A DNA stretch of 64,000 nt. It comes from Chamaea fasciata. Lineage: Eukaryota; Chordata; Aves; Passeriformes; Sylviidae. The translations under genes and the position numbers were made by a program. Below, one piece after another: positions 1 to 26,185 of this stretch. Where the stretch lies: contig JARCOQ010000017.1 in the NCBI GenBank assembly GCA_029207755.1, positions 6,708,945-6,772,944 of the forward strand, given 5' to 3'. Below the pieces are notes generated by a model. The model ran no database searches, was not told where the DNA came from, and saw nothing but the letters and a program-made list of their open reading frames with translations. Each line of letters starts with the position of its first letter. The stretch's first letter is position 1.

Positions 1-117
1 ACGGGGGAAGCGGTTGGGCAGTTCCTCTGGGACAGAACCAGGGATGAGCAGGAGGGACACACTGGGATCCCTGGCCGGCTGTAACACCATCCCCTTGCCT
101 TCCCGTGGACCTGTCAG

Positions 118-1100
118 TGCCAAACCCACGCCGGAGGAGGTGCAGGGCTGGGCACAGTCCTTTGACAAGCTGATGAAGAGCCCGGCGGGGCGCAACGTCT
201 TCCGGGAGTTTTTGCGGACTGAGTACAGCGAGGAGAACATGCTCTTCTGGCTGGCCTGTGAGGAGCTCAAAACCGAGTGCAACAAGCACACCATCGACGA
301 GAAGGCCAGGATGATCTACGAGGATTACATCTCCATCCTCTCTCCCAAGGAGGTAGGAGGCAGAGCCTTTGATGGGAGGGCTCAGGCTAAAATGGGGCTG
401 GGGAGGACTTCTAGGGAGAGGGCTCAGTTCCAGCTGCCGCCAGAGCCCTGTGACAGTTTGGGGATGAGTTTGGCAGGGTAATGGCGGTGGGAAGGGGATA
501 TCCAGCCCCCCAGAACCTCCGGGACGCTGCTGGCAGTGGGACGGCGGGCCGGGTTGTGCTGCGGAGCCGAGACCTCACGAGGGCACCAGCGGGCCGAGAA
601 AATGCTGCAACCCGGCCTGCAGCATCCCCGGAGTGGGGGTGCCCAGGGCGGGACCACCCCAACCCACCTCGCTGTGCCCAGCTGGGGGACACAGAGGGGA
701 CTCCGAGAGATCCGCACTCCTCCCTGAAACCCTCCCCGACCACCAGGGCTCCAGTGTCAATATTTTCTGGGAGGGAGCACACTGTGGTCTCCCCACATCT
801 GGTGCTGCATTGTTACCCAATTTCCCGTGAGAGGAGGTAGAGGGATGGGTGCTGGGCCGGGGGCTTGTCCTTGGTGTCCCCCAGCCCCCACTTTCTCTCC
901 GTGCCTCCCAGGTGAGCCTGGACTCGCGGGTGCGGGAGGTCATCAACCGGAAGATGCAGGAGCCGTCCTCGCACACCTTCGACGACGCACAGCTCCAGAT
1001 CTACACGCTGATGCACAGAGACTCCTACCCCCGCTTCCTGAACTCTGCCATTTACAAATCGCTGCTCCAGACCGTATCCCACTCCTCCTCGGAGTCCTAA
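118..1100 (+). CDS. RGS19: RGS19 (regulator of G-protein signalling 19, GAIP), last two coding exons, 5'-truncated by the window
   Basis: GTPase-activating protein for Gi/Gq-type alpha subunits; it speeds GTP hydrolysis and so ends G-protein signalling at membranes. Seen: exon 118-352 (acceptor CAG just before 118, donor GTAGGA after 352) and exon 912-1100 (acceptor CCCAG, stop TAA at 1098-1100), joined in phase 0. Together they encode nearly the whole RGS box, from EEVQGWAQSFDKL through FREFLRTEYSEENMLFWLACE and SLDSRVREVINRKMQEPS to MHRDSYPRFLNS, ending in SSSES. The family PDZ-binding tail of RGS19 is SSSEA, so the tail is nearly conserved. The cysteine-string N-terminus typical of the RZ subfamily lies in exons outside the window. 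RGS17 and RGS20 are close paralogues, but the C-terminus and position beside TCEA2 favour RGS19. Bases 1-117 are the end of the preceding intron, and 353-911 is an intron with nothing notable. Confidence 0.93.
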
Positions 1101-1575
1101 GGGCACCCACTAGCTGTGGGGACACCAGTGGGGACATGGTGGCCAGGGGCGGTCGGTGCCTCCTCCCCTCTGCCGCCCTCCTTGCCAGACCTCACCAAGT
1201 TTTTAGCTTTTTACCTATGAACTGTCACCCCGGTGTCTGGGCCACGCTCCAGGACTGTCCCCAGGACACAGCTTGGGCCAGCTCATACTACTGATTTCCC
1301 TGCCCTGTCCCTAACGCTGGCCAGAGCGAGCTGGGGGAGCACGGGACAGCACCCGGGGCCTGGCTCCCCCCACACCCTGTTTGGAAGAGGTCACTTTATC
1401 CCAAGTGGGTTGGGGGTTTTTTGAGGTGAGGGGGGAGGTCGACTGTTGTTGGTTTGGGTTTGTTTCTTTTTTAATTTTAAATGCTCTTTTGGTTGGCTTT
1501 TACTGGGGGACATGAGGTGCGGGAGGGGGGGGGTTGACGAGCATCTCTGTACATAAAAAAAACTTGTCAGGTTTA
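1101..1575 (+). other. RGS19: RGS19 3' UTR with probable polyadenylation region
   Basis: G/C- and T-rich non-coding sequence follows the RGS19 stop. A variant polyadenylation signal CATAAA at 1552-1557, followed by a T/G-rich stretch, is the best candidate transcript end. No canonical AATAAA is close by, so the exact end is an inference. Confidence 0.45.
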
Positions 1576-4500
1576 CCTCGCTCCAGCTGTTTGAGGTGGC
1601 CCAAAGGGCTCGGGGGTGGTGCTAGAGGCTGTTTGTGTTCCCAGTGGATCCAGATGGAGCAGAGGGCAGAGCTCTGAGGTGCCAGAAGGGACCGTGGGGG
1701 GATGTGCTCGAGGGGTGGGCAGGGGGTGTCTTACCGCTGCCTCCCCTGCCACTCCCCATGAGACATCAGCACTGCTTCAGCCCCAGGACACCACACACTG
1801 TCACCCCAAACCCATCTTCCATCCTTGGTTCATGGACCTCAGAGAGGGAGAAGACCCCTGTGCAGGTGTTGTTTGCCCTCCTGCAGAACCCACAGGCACC
1901 AGGACGCCTGCATGAGAGCTCCCAGCTGGCCCAGCCCTGCCCTGCCAGTGGGGATAAGCCCAGGGCTCAGTCCTGGTCCCTCACTGAGCAGGGGCCTGGG
2001 CTCCGCATGGGATGGGAAGTGTCGTAAGGAGGATACAGAATTCCCATGTTTTTGCACAGCACAAGGAATGATTTACAGAAGGCTCAGTACCCAGGATTAA
2101 AACATGTCTGTCCCTGCCCTTCACACTGAAACAAAGCCAACACAGGGGTTTTGCTGCCAGTCTTTGCTTTTTCTGATCCACCACAGCAGTTTCTTATTTA
2201 TCCACCCCTTCCCCTCCTCTCTTCAGCCCTTCCAAAAGAAAAAAAAAGTGCTTTTTATTGAACATATTTTTTAAACAAAACAATTCTTTCAGCTTTTTGT
2301 TTTGTTTTGTTTTTGTTTCCTTCCTTCCTCATGGCATGACTGTGTGGAAATTCATGTCAGTAAATTTAGTTTTCTTTGCCAAGCTGGAAATACAGTTCAA
2401 GAAAATGTATTTTTGAGAGAGACCAGTAATGGTTTATTAGGAATGCTGGTATTGTTATTACTGGCAGGTTTTCCCCCAGTCTGCACCCTTACAGCATCCC
2501 CACCCTGCACAGGGGAAGTTTTAGTTCTGGATTTATTCTGTGAGTAAGGGAAATACTCTCAAATGTGGCCCCAGCCTGAGGGTTGGAGGTTCAACATCCC
2601 TGAAGCTGTCCAAGAGCAGGGCAGGGGGTCAGAGCCCCTCCACACACCACAGAGGATTCAGCACAGGGAAGACCCCACTGCCACAAGATAATCTAGTTTT
2701 TCCTCTTGCTCCCAATCCCTTTTAAACACCTTACAGGCAAATCTTTACTTCTGAAACACCTCTTTATCCAGTGTACTTCCCCTCCCTGGCTCTCCTTGGT
2801 GTTATCCCAGAAAATGGCACTGTAAAATGACATGGTGCTTTTCCCAAATTCCTGCTTGGGACTCTTGGTACCTAATTCAGGATTGTCAGAAGGCTGTACA
2901 CAAGCTCAGCTCCACTCCTCACGGGAACACAAGAAGAAAGGCAAGAGGCACTGGTAAAGAGCTGGCTCCCTTTCCCAGCGCACGAGCCAGTGCTGTGGTC
3001 AGCGTGGGTTTCAGATCCTGAAGCTTTTTTTTTCAGCATCACTGCGAGGACACTGCTCCCTCCCAAGCCTGGCTTGAATAATCCCATTCACCACAAGGCT
3101 CGTGAGGCTTAAAGGAGTTGTCAGCGTCTTTGAATATTTTCCTTCTTGGGAGACTTGGCTGCACCCTGTAAAGTGAAAGCCCTGAGCGAAGGATGCTGGT
3201 GGGATCCCTGCCTCCGGAGCAGCACAGCCCTCAAAGGGGCTGGGAGCACGTTTTCCGCTGCTTTCATGTGGCTGCTTACTCCTTTCCAAACATCTCCGAG
3301 GTCTCTGCTCAATGTCTGCTGTCTGGCATGCTGGGAAGCCAGTGGAAATACTTGTTTTTCACTCTGGAAGAGGGAAGCGATGCCATGAGAGATGTGACTG
3401 CAAATGCTCCTGCCCTGCCCGTCAGCATGAGCTGGAGGACACAGCACTGCTCCTGGGCAGCCTCAGACCCACAGAGCTTGCTGGGGTCCCCCAAATGCTG
3501 CATCACCCCAGTCAAAGGCTATGAAAAGGAAAGAAGAGGCATTTTAAGTCTGGCTGAAAGCTGTTCTGAGCTCAGATGGAATTTCCCCACCAGGTTTTAG
3601 TTAGCTCCCAGAAGGAGCCTGATTCTGCAGGTCTCCTTCACAGGGTCACATCTGCACATCTAGGGCTGGCTTTGCTACAGGATCCTTTCCTTATCCGACC
3701 CCTTCCAAGAACCAGCTCTGAGCTTGCTTCAAACCTCCTCCACTTCTACAGCTAACAGCTCCCACCCATCCCTCTAGCCCTTACCTTGTCCAGATCCAAA
3801 CCTCTGAAAATTTTCCTGTATTTGCAGCATTTTCCCTTCTCCTGAGCCTCTCCAGCAAGCCCCTCTGAAACTCCAGGCTGGTTTTCAGCTGTCAAGCTAC
3901 AAGCAGAACACAAACAGGAAAGTGCCTGGGACTCCCTCTGAACAGTTTGGGTTGGGATTTTCTATGGCTGGTGGCACCCTGCTTTCAGTCTGTTACAATC
4001 TGGGCAGTACATTCTCATCTTTGCAGCAGCCAATGATACTGTCATTTAAAGGCTCAAGATGCCAAGGAATCAGTGCAAAATCCAGTGAATGCTGCCAAGA
4101 TGGAAAGCAACATCTGATCTCTGCCCCAAAAGCTGTGTCCCATCACCAGTACTGCCCACTCAGCTGCCCCAGGCCTTGGCCCACTGGTTGAGATTCCATG
4201 AGGTGACAGAAACAAGCCTTCACACACCAAGGGTGTGCCTGCAAGTCATATGTCACTTTCTGCTGCTCCAGGCATTATTCAGTCCTCAGCCACCTGGACA
4301 TGGACTGCCTGTCAAGTTCCCATGCTGGAAAAACAGAGTGCTGCACACACAGTTGGAATAAAAGTCAGAAACTGACAAAAATGTTTAATATTAGTCTTGA
4401 AGAGAAAGTGACCGTATTCGCTTAGATGAGAAAGTAATGACTGGGTGTGTTTAGTGAGCTCTCCTGCCAACCTGTCAGCCCAGGGCTGTGGCTCTCTGCG

Positions 4501-4642
4501 AGGCCCAGGCCTCCCCGCTGCTGCTCTCAGCGTGTGACAATGCAAACTCACTGGGACACAAAACACAACTGCCGTGGGAGCCGGCGTGTGGAGGCTGCGC
4601 TCGGGTCTGCGTTTGGCTGCCGCTCTCAGGCCATGGCACATG
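1576..4642. other. Convergent RGS19-TCEA2 interval, including probable TCEA2 3' UTR
   Basis: RGS19 (+) and TCEA2 (-) face each other across this interval. No coding region is supported. Minus-strand AATAAA signals (read as tttatt on the + strand) occur near 2254, 2430 and 2532, and any could end TCEA2, implying a 3' UTR of about 2-2.4 kb. I see no clear repeat here beyond short A/T runs near 2238-2315. Confidence 0.4.
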
Positions 4643-19637
<14,995 letters not shown>

Positions 19638-19750
19638 CGCGCCGCTCCCCGGGGTCGGTGCCGGGGCCGGACGGGGGTCCGGGCGGGGGGAGCTGCGGTC
19701 GATGCCCGGTGCCCACCTCAGCCCCCGGTGCCGCAGTCAGGGCGGGCGCT

Positions 19751-19779
19751 CGCGGGGCACGACGGGAGTTGTAGTCCTC
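19751..19779 (-). promoter_or_regulatory. ZNF143/THAP11-type element (ACTACAAnTCCC), copy 1
   Basis: The minus strand reads ACTACAACTCCC followed by GTCGTGCCCCGCG. This matches the vertebrate promoter motif ACTACAATTCCCAGAATGC (GFY/Staf, bound by ZNF143 and THAP11) in its first half and loosely in its second. It lies about 115 bp upstream of the TCEA2 ATG. Confidence 0.6.
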
Positions 19780-19825
19780 GGGACGCCAGCTCCACCCGCT
19801 GCCTGCCGGAGAGCGGCCCGCGGGC

Positions 19826-19854
19826 GGGACTTCATCTCCCAGCGTGCCCCGCGC
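19826..19854 (+). promoter_or_regulatory. ZNF143/THAP11-type element, diverged copy 2 in opposite orientation
   Basis: The plus strand reads GACTTCATCTCCCAGCGTGC followed by CCCGCGC. It resembles the same motif as copy 1, with a better second half (CCCAGCGTGCCCC). The two copies point away from each other, about 50 bp apart. Confidence 0.5.
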
Positions 19855-19933
19855 CCGTGCCGCCCGGTGCCGCCGGCCGCCGGGGGCGCTGTGGGGGCTG
19901 CGGTTCGCCCCGGGGAGGGGGCTCGGGGCGGAG

Positions 19934-19984
19934 CCGGGGCTGAGGGACCCCCGGGGCTGAGGGACCCCCGGGGCTGAGGGACCC
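19934..19984 (+). repeat. Perfect 3 x 17 bp tandem repeat in the CpG island
   Basis: The unit CCGGGGCTGAGGGACCC is repeated three times without mismatch, followed by a partial CCGG. It lies about 300 bp upstream of the TCEA2 start codon. Confidence 0.95.
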
Positions 19985-20049
19985 CCGGTCCCCGCCCGCG
20001 GGGCTGTGCCACGACACGGCAAGAGGAGCCGTGTCCCAAAATGCTGCAG

Positions 20050-20500
20050 CGGGTCCGGAGGAGGCCACAGAGATAATGAGCACCTCTGCAGTGGAGACAG
20101 GCTGAGAGCTGCGGGGTCCAGCCTGGAGAAAGAAGGTTCCGAGGAGACCTTTAAAGCCCTTTCCCGTGCCTACAGGGGCTCGTAGAGAGATGGAGGGAGG
20201 CTTTGGACAGGGGATTGAAGTGACAGAGCAAGGGGGAACGGCTTTACGCGGACTGAGGGTAGGGTTAGATGGCGTATTGGAAGGAAATTCTTCCCTGTGC
20301 GGGTGGTGACAGCACTGACGCAGGGTGCCCAGAGAAGCTGTGGCTGCCCCTCGGTCCCTGGAAGTGTTCATGGCTAGGCTGGATGGCTCTTGGAGCAGCC
20401 TGGGATAGGGTAAGGTGTCCCTGCCCATGGCAGAGGGTTGGAACAAGATGAGCTTTACAGGCCCCTTCCACCCCAAGCCGTTCTGTGACTGTGACTGTTG
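20050..20500 (+). mobile_element. CR1 LINE 3' end (5'-truncated)
   Basis: It contains the hallmark CR1 3' segment: GGAAGGAAATTCTTCCCTGT, GGGTGCCCAGAGAAGCTGTG, CCCTGGAAGTGTTCATGGC, TTGGAGCAGCCTGGGATAGG and CCTTCCACCCCAAGC. It ends in the short TTCTGTGA-like repeats typical of CR1 tails. It has many differences from a young CR1, so it is an old copy. It sits immediately upstream of the TCEA2 CpG island. Confidence 0.88.
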
Positions 20501-20954
20501 TCCGTGGCTGTGCTGAGCCCTCGGAGCAGTGCTGAGCCCGCTCCCTGGATAAACCAAGGCTGTGCCCCTCACACCGCCTTGGGGACTGGACAGCAGTTCC
20601 CAGTGGCGAGAGGACGGGTGTTTTGGGGGGGCCAGGCTGGACCCCCTGTAGATGGCACTCGCACACTGTGCGAGGGCAGCGCATCCCCCGGGAGCTGCTG
20701 CTGAGCGCTGTCGCTCCCTCCAGCTGGTTCCTGGCAGAGGGAGAACTTCCATGCACAGCCCTCGCCAAGCTCCGATGTTTCAGAGAGGGCTCTGACTGTG
20801 CTGGTGAAGAGCGGCCGTGTCCTGCCGCGATGGAGCTGCAGATCATGTGGAAGCACAGGGATATTGCTACGTGTGGCACAGTCAGGTATCGGGAACCAGA
20901 ATTCCCAGCACTCATCACCAACTGCACTCTGTCCTGGGCCAGCTGAGTCACTGA

Positions 20955-21100
20955 GGGCACGGAGAATTGGTAGGGTTCAAGGGCTTGGAGATCATCCAAC
21001 CCCCTTCAAAGTCAGGGTCACCTAAAGCAGGTGACAGGAACTTGTCCAGATGGGTTTTGAATACCTCCAGAAAGAGAAGTATTGAATGGATCAGTGCTAA
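20955..21100 (-). mobile_element. CR1-like fragment (probable)
   Basis: The + strand reads GGAGATCATCCAACCCCC, then TCAGGGTCACCTAAAGCAGG and TGGGTTTTGAATACCTCCAG. This is the pattern of avian CR1 3' sequences in reverse orientation. The edges are uncertain. Confidence 0.6.
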
Positions 21101-24100
21101 AGCTCTGATAGGTGGCTGACCCCCAAATCTGCCCACTAGCAAGCTGGCAGCTTGCTGTCCTTTATAGCAATACCATGGAGATCTATAGCAATACAACAGA
21201 GCTCTGGGATCCCCTTGAGCAAGAGGTGCTCCCTGGATGTGTGAGACACGTGTCAGTTCATCCCTAAATCAGCAAAGGTGGCCCCAGACTAAATGTGAGC
21301 CCCGGACCCTCTCCCTGGCTGGATGACTTGAAACTTCTTGGCTTGGCCGCATGTTTGCGAACACGAGTTCCTTCCACCCCACAGTCTGGAGCCTGTGCAG
21401 TACCTGGAAATCCTCCAACCCTTGGCAGGGTCTGGCTGTGGAGTCAGGGGGTGCCATTTTGGAGAAGCCCACCTCTGTTAGGGAGGAGGAAACAAGTCCC
21501 GACAAGGAGACCTTCTGTAGGTCCTTGGAAATGGGCAGCTGCCTGTCCCGTGTGTGGGGTCAGGTCATGCCGGTCCTTGGCGTCAGAGACACGCTCGAGC
21601 GGCACTGCTGCCACTGTGAGTGTGGTTTGTGTCGCTGCAACGCAGAGATGGTTCCTGACCACAAGTATGGCCGGGGACATGTCTCGGATTCCAGAGCACA
21701 CAGTCACTGATGCTGAGCGCCATCACCCCGTCGCTCCCTGCCTCGAGCGGGAGCCATCACCCTGCCAGTGCTGGCCTCCTGCAGGGGCAACCAGCCTCAT
21801 CCAGGGCCCACCACTGCTTGGCAGTGGGTCCCTAAGGGGCAGAATGGCACGAAATCTTCATGCCTGCAGCCCTATGTGCCTGCCAGGCATGTCCCCTGCC
21901 CCTGTGTGCCCGTGGGCACGGGCCAGCTCTGCAGCCCAACCCTGCTGGCCTGCAGCTCCACTCTTCCCAAGGGTTAACAGGACGCAGCAGCCCAGGCATT
22001 CGCAGAGCGGGGAGGGTTTCTGGCTGACCTTGGCTGGGAAGCAGCGGTGGCGTCGCTCAGCCCAGCCCCCCAAGCGTGGAGCCGGTGGCCGGAGCGCTCC
22101 CCAAGCCTGGGTGGGGGTAGATCCAGAGGAAACTCCACCTCCACGGGAGCCAACCTGCTATTGCAGGAATTCCCAGAGAAATTCCCGCTTGGGGTGATCT
22201 GTCAACGGATCCATGAACTTTCCTTTACCTCTTGTGAAAGCAGCTACTTAAATGTGCTAAAAACAGAGCAGGGGCGAGTCTGCCAGGGAGAGGCTGGGAG
22301 GGGGCTTTTGCTGATCCTTGCACACCAAGAGACTCCCCGAAAGTCTCTGTCTGTGGTGCCTCGCTGGCAGCTGCCCTTGGCAGGCAGATCTGAGAGAGCC
22401 AAGAGAAGTTTCCTGCAAAATAAAACCCCACAAAATCTCACCTGTTTTTTCCACTTGGCTACTGTATTTCCCAAGCAGCTCTCAGCAGATTTGAACACAG
22501 CGAATTGCCTGGATCAAGTTGGATGAGCTCTCCCTGCTTCCACTATCCCCAGCAAGTTCAAGTCATTTGGAGATCAGCCATCAAACCCCACCCTTTCTCT
22601 GCTCCCAGCCACCAGAGGCTTGGTCTGGTCCACTTTTGGAAAAAGCAGAGATGAGAGGCACTCCTGGGCCTGCCTTGTCCATCCACCCACCACAAAACCC
22701 ACAGGGAAGCTCTGTCCTGAGAAACCCCCTAACTTCTGGGGTGCTCAGGTCTCCAGGACCTCAGCCTTGGGTCACTGCTTGGAGGACTGCCTGTCCCAGG
22801 TGACACACTGGGCTCTGAGCTGGTAATGAGTGACCCCATCCAGACAACAACAGACAATCAGTAGCTGGTAGATGCTGAGGCGAGAGATGGGAGCAGCTGC
22901 CATAGGCTTTGCCAGAGCAGCACTTATTTTGGGGAGGGGTTTTAATGTATCTACCCTCCTTTTCACCCTCATGGGCCTGTCTTGGCTGGAGGGCTCCTGA
23001 CTCTGATCCTCTAACCATGCGCTTGTGGCAGCCCTGGAATGGAGGCAGGGATCTGCCTTTTCTTCCTCTCCTTGCTGCAGCTGTCTGATGTCCTTAATCT
23101 CCTAGACCTGGCACTGGGGACATTTGACCCTGGAGCAGTCAAATCTTCCATTTAAACACTTAGGAAACCTGGAGAATGTGGCATGAATGGTGACTTCCAT
23201 TTCTGTCTTACAGACCATCCTGTTTTCGCCGAGGACCCAAGGGACCTCTCCACACCTCGTCTTGTGGCACAGACCCCCTAATACAACAGAAAGCATCATG
23301 GTTCCCACAAGATATTTTAGGATCCATCCATGCCATTCTGGAAGAGCAGCCCACAGAGGTTCCATGTCCTCCACTCCCTACATCCCCCCACTACACCTGT
23401 CCTGGAGCTGCAAGTGAGCACCCATGCCTGGGGACACAGCCATCTGGACCTCTTGGGACAAATCCTACACCAGGAAAAGCTGCGGGATATGGCTACAGTG
23501 GGCAGCTGCTGCAAGGGGAATGTGGCCAGGACCACCCTGTGTGTTAGCCCAGCCTCTGCCACCCTGAGAAATGGGGAGCATGGAAGGGAGGATGCAGAGG
23601 AGACGATGGCTCCCATGGGCCCTGCTCATCATGAGTGCCAGGGTGGAGTTTGGACCTCCAGCTTTGCAAATGCTCTTCTGAGACACTTTGGATTTTCCCT
23701 AAACCTCTTCCTCCTAACGATTTTAATTATACTGGCTGCTGTTCAAAATAATAATGACAGGGAGAGGAATAAATGCTAAGCAGCAGCCTGTCACGCTTCG
23801 TGAGATACCCCCAGGGGACACTGGGCTAGACAAGCAGCCAGCCCAGAGCCATGCCAGCCAAGTGGGTGCAGGCTGCCACCCTGCATCAGCCACCAGGAGC
23901 TTCTGGGGTCTGGGCTGGCCTGTGTGAGCGTGGGAGCCTGTGCAGCCACTAAGGTCTCCTTTCTCTCCCCCTCTCTGTCTCCTTTTATTCACCTCCATAA
24001 AACATAGGAAGTTCAAGCCATTCATTTTGCTATTTGTGTCTCCTTCCCCACACCCTGGTTCCCTCCCTTGCCCCCTGCAGCCTCTCCTCTCACTGCTTGC

Positions 24101-24712
24101 CCAGCATCCTTGACCCCGAGAAGTCTGGTGTGTATGCACTTCCCTTTTGGCCCATGGAAAGCACCACTCTGAACTGGTGCCTTGATAAGTCTGCTGTGGG
24201 AAGGCAGGGGCTCCTGGGCTCCCACACAGGGCTTTCCCATGTAGCATTTCCTATGCTGTCCCTGCTCACCCGTGTGATCTCCAGACCCGGGCAGTGGGAA
24301 GCTCTCTGGATGGCAGTGCCCCCTCCGTGGCAGCAGGTCTGACCTCAGGATCTCATGACTTGCTCTGTGTCAACAGCCAGAGTGTGTGGAAGGAGGCACC
24401 CTCCTAAGAAGGAGGAGGAGGAGGAAAATGATTGACTTCTCATGGGGTGACATGGCACCTCTCAGTTCAGCCACAGCAAAGGATTGCAAAGGGCTTAAAC
24501 ACCCCAGCCCCTTTCTCTCAGTGCTTTTGCAAGCAAAGCTCTGGTATTGTCTCCCACAGAGTTTGGGATCAACCGGACCTGTGTTCTGTCAGCAAAGGAG
24601 CAAGCATGTGGCAGAGCAGACAGGATTGGGGTTGAGACCTCAGAGGGGCTGGAGACAGGGATTGACTAGCACAGAGGGAGGAAGGAGAGGCTCAGTGAGG
24701 AGGGCTGGGGCC

Positions 24713-24881
24713 TTATCTCTGAAATAACCTCAAGCAGTTCAGCCGTGGTTTGCCGGAGGGCAAAGGCAGCGTGTTCCCTCCTCACCGCCCTCTTCGAGCA
24801 GAGCCAGGTCACCACGGCTGTGCCGTGCCCTCTGCTCCCGGCAGCGATGGGAGCAGAGATAAGAACCTTGTCGGGCTTATC
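24713..24881. promoter_or_regulatory. Candidate enhancer with three consensus GATA-factor motifs
   Basis: TTATCT at 24713-24718, AGATAA at 24857-24862 and CTTATC at 24876-24881 fall within 170 bp. Two more, AGATAAG at 27101-27107 and CTTATC at 27172-27177, lie 2.3 kb further on. GATA2 acts in endothelium, where SOX18 is expressed, so a role is plausible but unproven; motifs this short also occur by chance. Confidence 0.25.
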
Positions 24882-26126
24882 GCCCCATCAGCGGCTCTGC
24901 AGCGGCTCCGCTGCCCCAGCACCGAGCACCGAGCACCGAGCCCTGATCTCATCAGCGCGCCGCACACTTGCAGCTCGAACAATAACCAACACAATTCCCA
25001 GAAATGCACAGCCTCCTGCTAAAGCCTCCCTGGGGGAAAGCATGCCAGCCGGCCTGTCGGCACCAGCACAGCCATCGCTGCCAGCCGCTGGCAAACGCAG
25101 CCTGCGGAGGCACCTCTGCAAAAACAAGGGTGTGCTGGGTGGGGTGGAGGGAGAGGCCGAGCTCCCGTCCTTGGGGCCACCCATGGGCTCGCTGGCCTCA
25201 CCAAGTCCTTCTCCCTCTTGCTGTTTGTGACCAGGTGTCTTGCCTGGTTCCAGCCACTTCGTTTGCAGCCCCTGACCGCTCTGAATGCTGGCCCAGTTCA
25301 CGAAAGGGCCAAGATGCAAAACTAAGCCCCAACTGTCTGGGCTGGGAGGATAGAGGCAGGGCCATGAACGCTCCTCATCTCAGTGGGGACCTGCAGCCTG
25401 GAGAAGATTTTCCACATCTCACAGCTTCCCTAAGTGTCTCAGTCCACCAGAGCCTTTCCTGTCACATTTGAGTAATTGCTGTTTCCACTTCCAGATGGAA
25501 TATCTAGACACTAAAGCAGGCATGGCTGGATGCTTGAAGCATGTATTTACCCTGTCCCAGCCTGGGAGTGGGAGAGGACCAGCAGCTAGCATGGCCGTTC
25601 TTTCTCCATGCACTTCCTCTGGAGCTCATCAGCCTGTCTTCTCCTCACACAGGGCCAGATGTGCCACCCAGGGAAGCAGCACAGTACAGCAGCAGAGCTG
25701 TCACCTCCAGACCTCACAGCAAAGCAGCAGACACCAAAGCCCCATGCAAAACGTGCAGCGCCAGCACCATCCCAGAGCCCACGTGAGCAAAGTGCAGCAC
25801 CTGGAATGGCACAATGGTGTTCCCAGTGCAGGAGGATGAGCCTTGCAGTATTCCAAGTGAAGGAGGACCTGCCCCCCAGTGTCCCTGAGACAAGGTGCAT
25901 TGTTCATGAAAACACATGGGGAAGTCCAAGGAGGACAGACTCGCTGGCTGCGTTGGGCTTCCTGCCTCCTGGCCCCGGCTGCCGCCTGACATCATCGCTC
26001 CCGGTGGGAATGGCCACCCTGGCCCCACTCGGTCCCTGACATTAGCCAACAATTTCCTGACCTCCTGTCCGGCTTTTCAGCCTCCCACGGCCCCCCATGG
26101 TGGGAGGTTTTTGTGCCTGCGGTGAT

Positions 26127-26144
26127 GATAGATAGATAGATAGG

Positions 26145-26185
<41 letters not shown>
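26127..26185 (+). repeat. (GATA)n microsatellite
   Basis: About 14 copies of GATA with one interruption (GGTA near 26143). Confidence 0.95.

Noticed and set aside
14..117. In-frame extension of RGS19 upstream of 118
   Set aside because: It does not resemble the RGS19 N-terminus, and a CAG acceptor at 115-117 fits the known exon boundary, so it is taken as intron.
20265..20999. Minus-strand frames of 244-306 codons near 20 kb
   Set aside because: They overlap the antisense side of a CR1 3' end and the CpG island; CR1 3' tails are non-coding.
21295..22197. A 300-codon plus-strand frame between TCEA2 and SOX18
   Set aside because: No recognisable domain, unusual composition and a non-ATG context; consistent with chance in GC-rich DNA.
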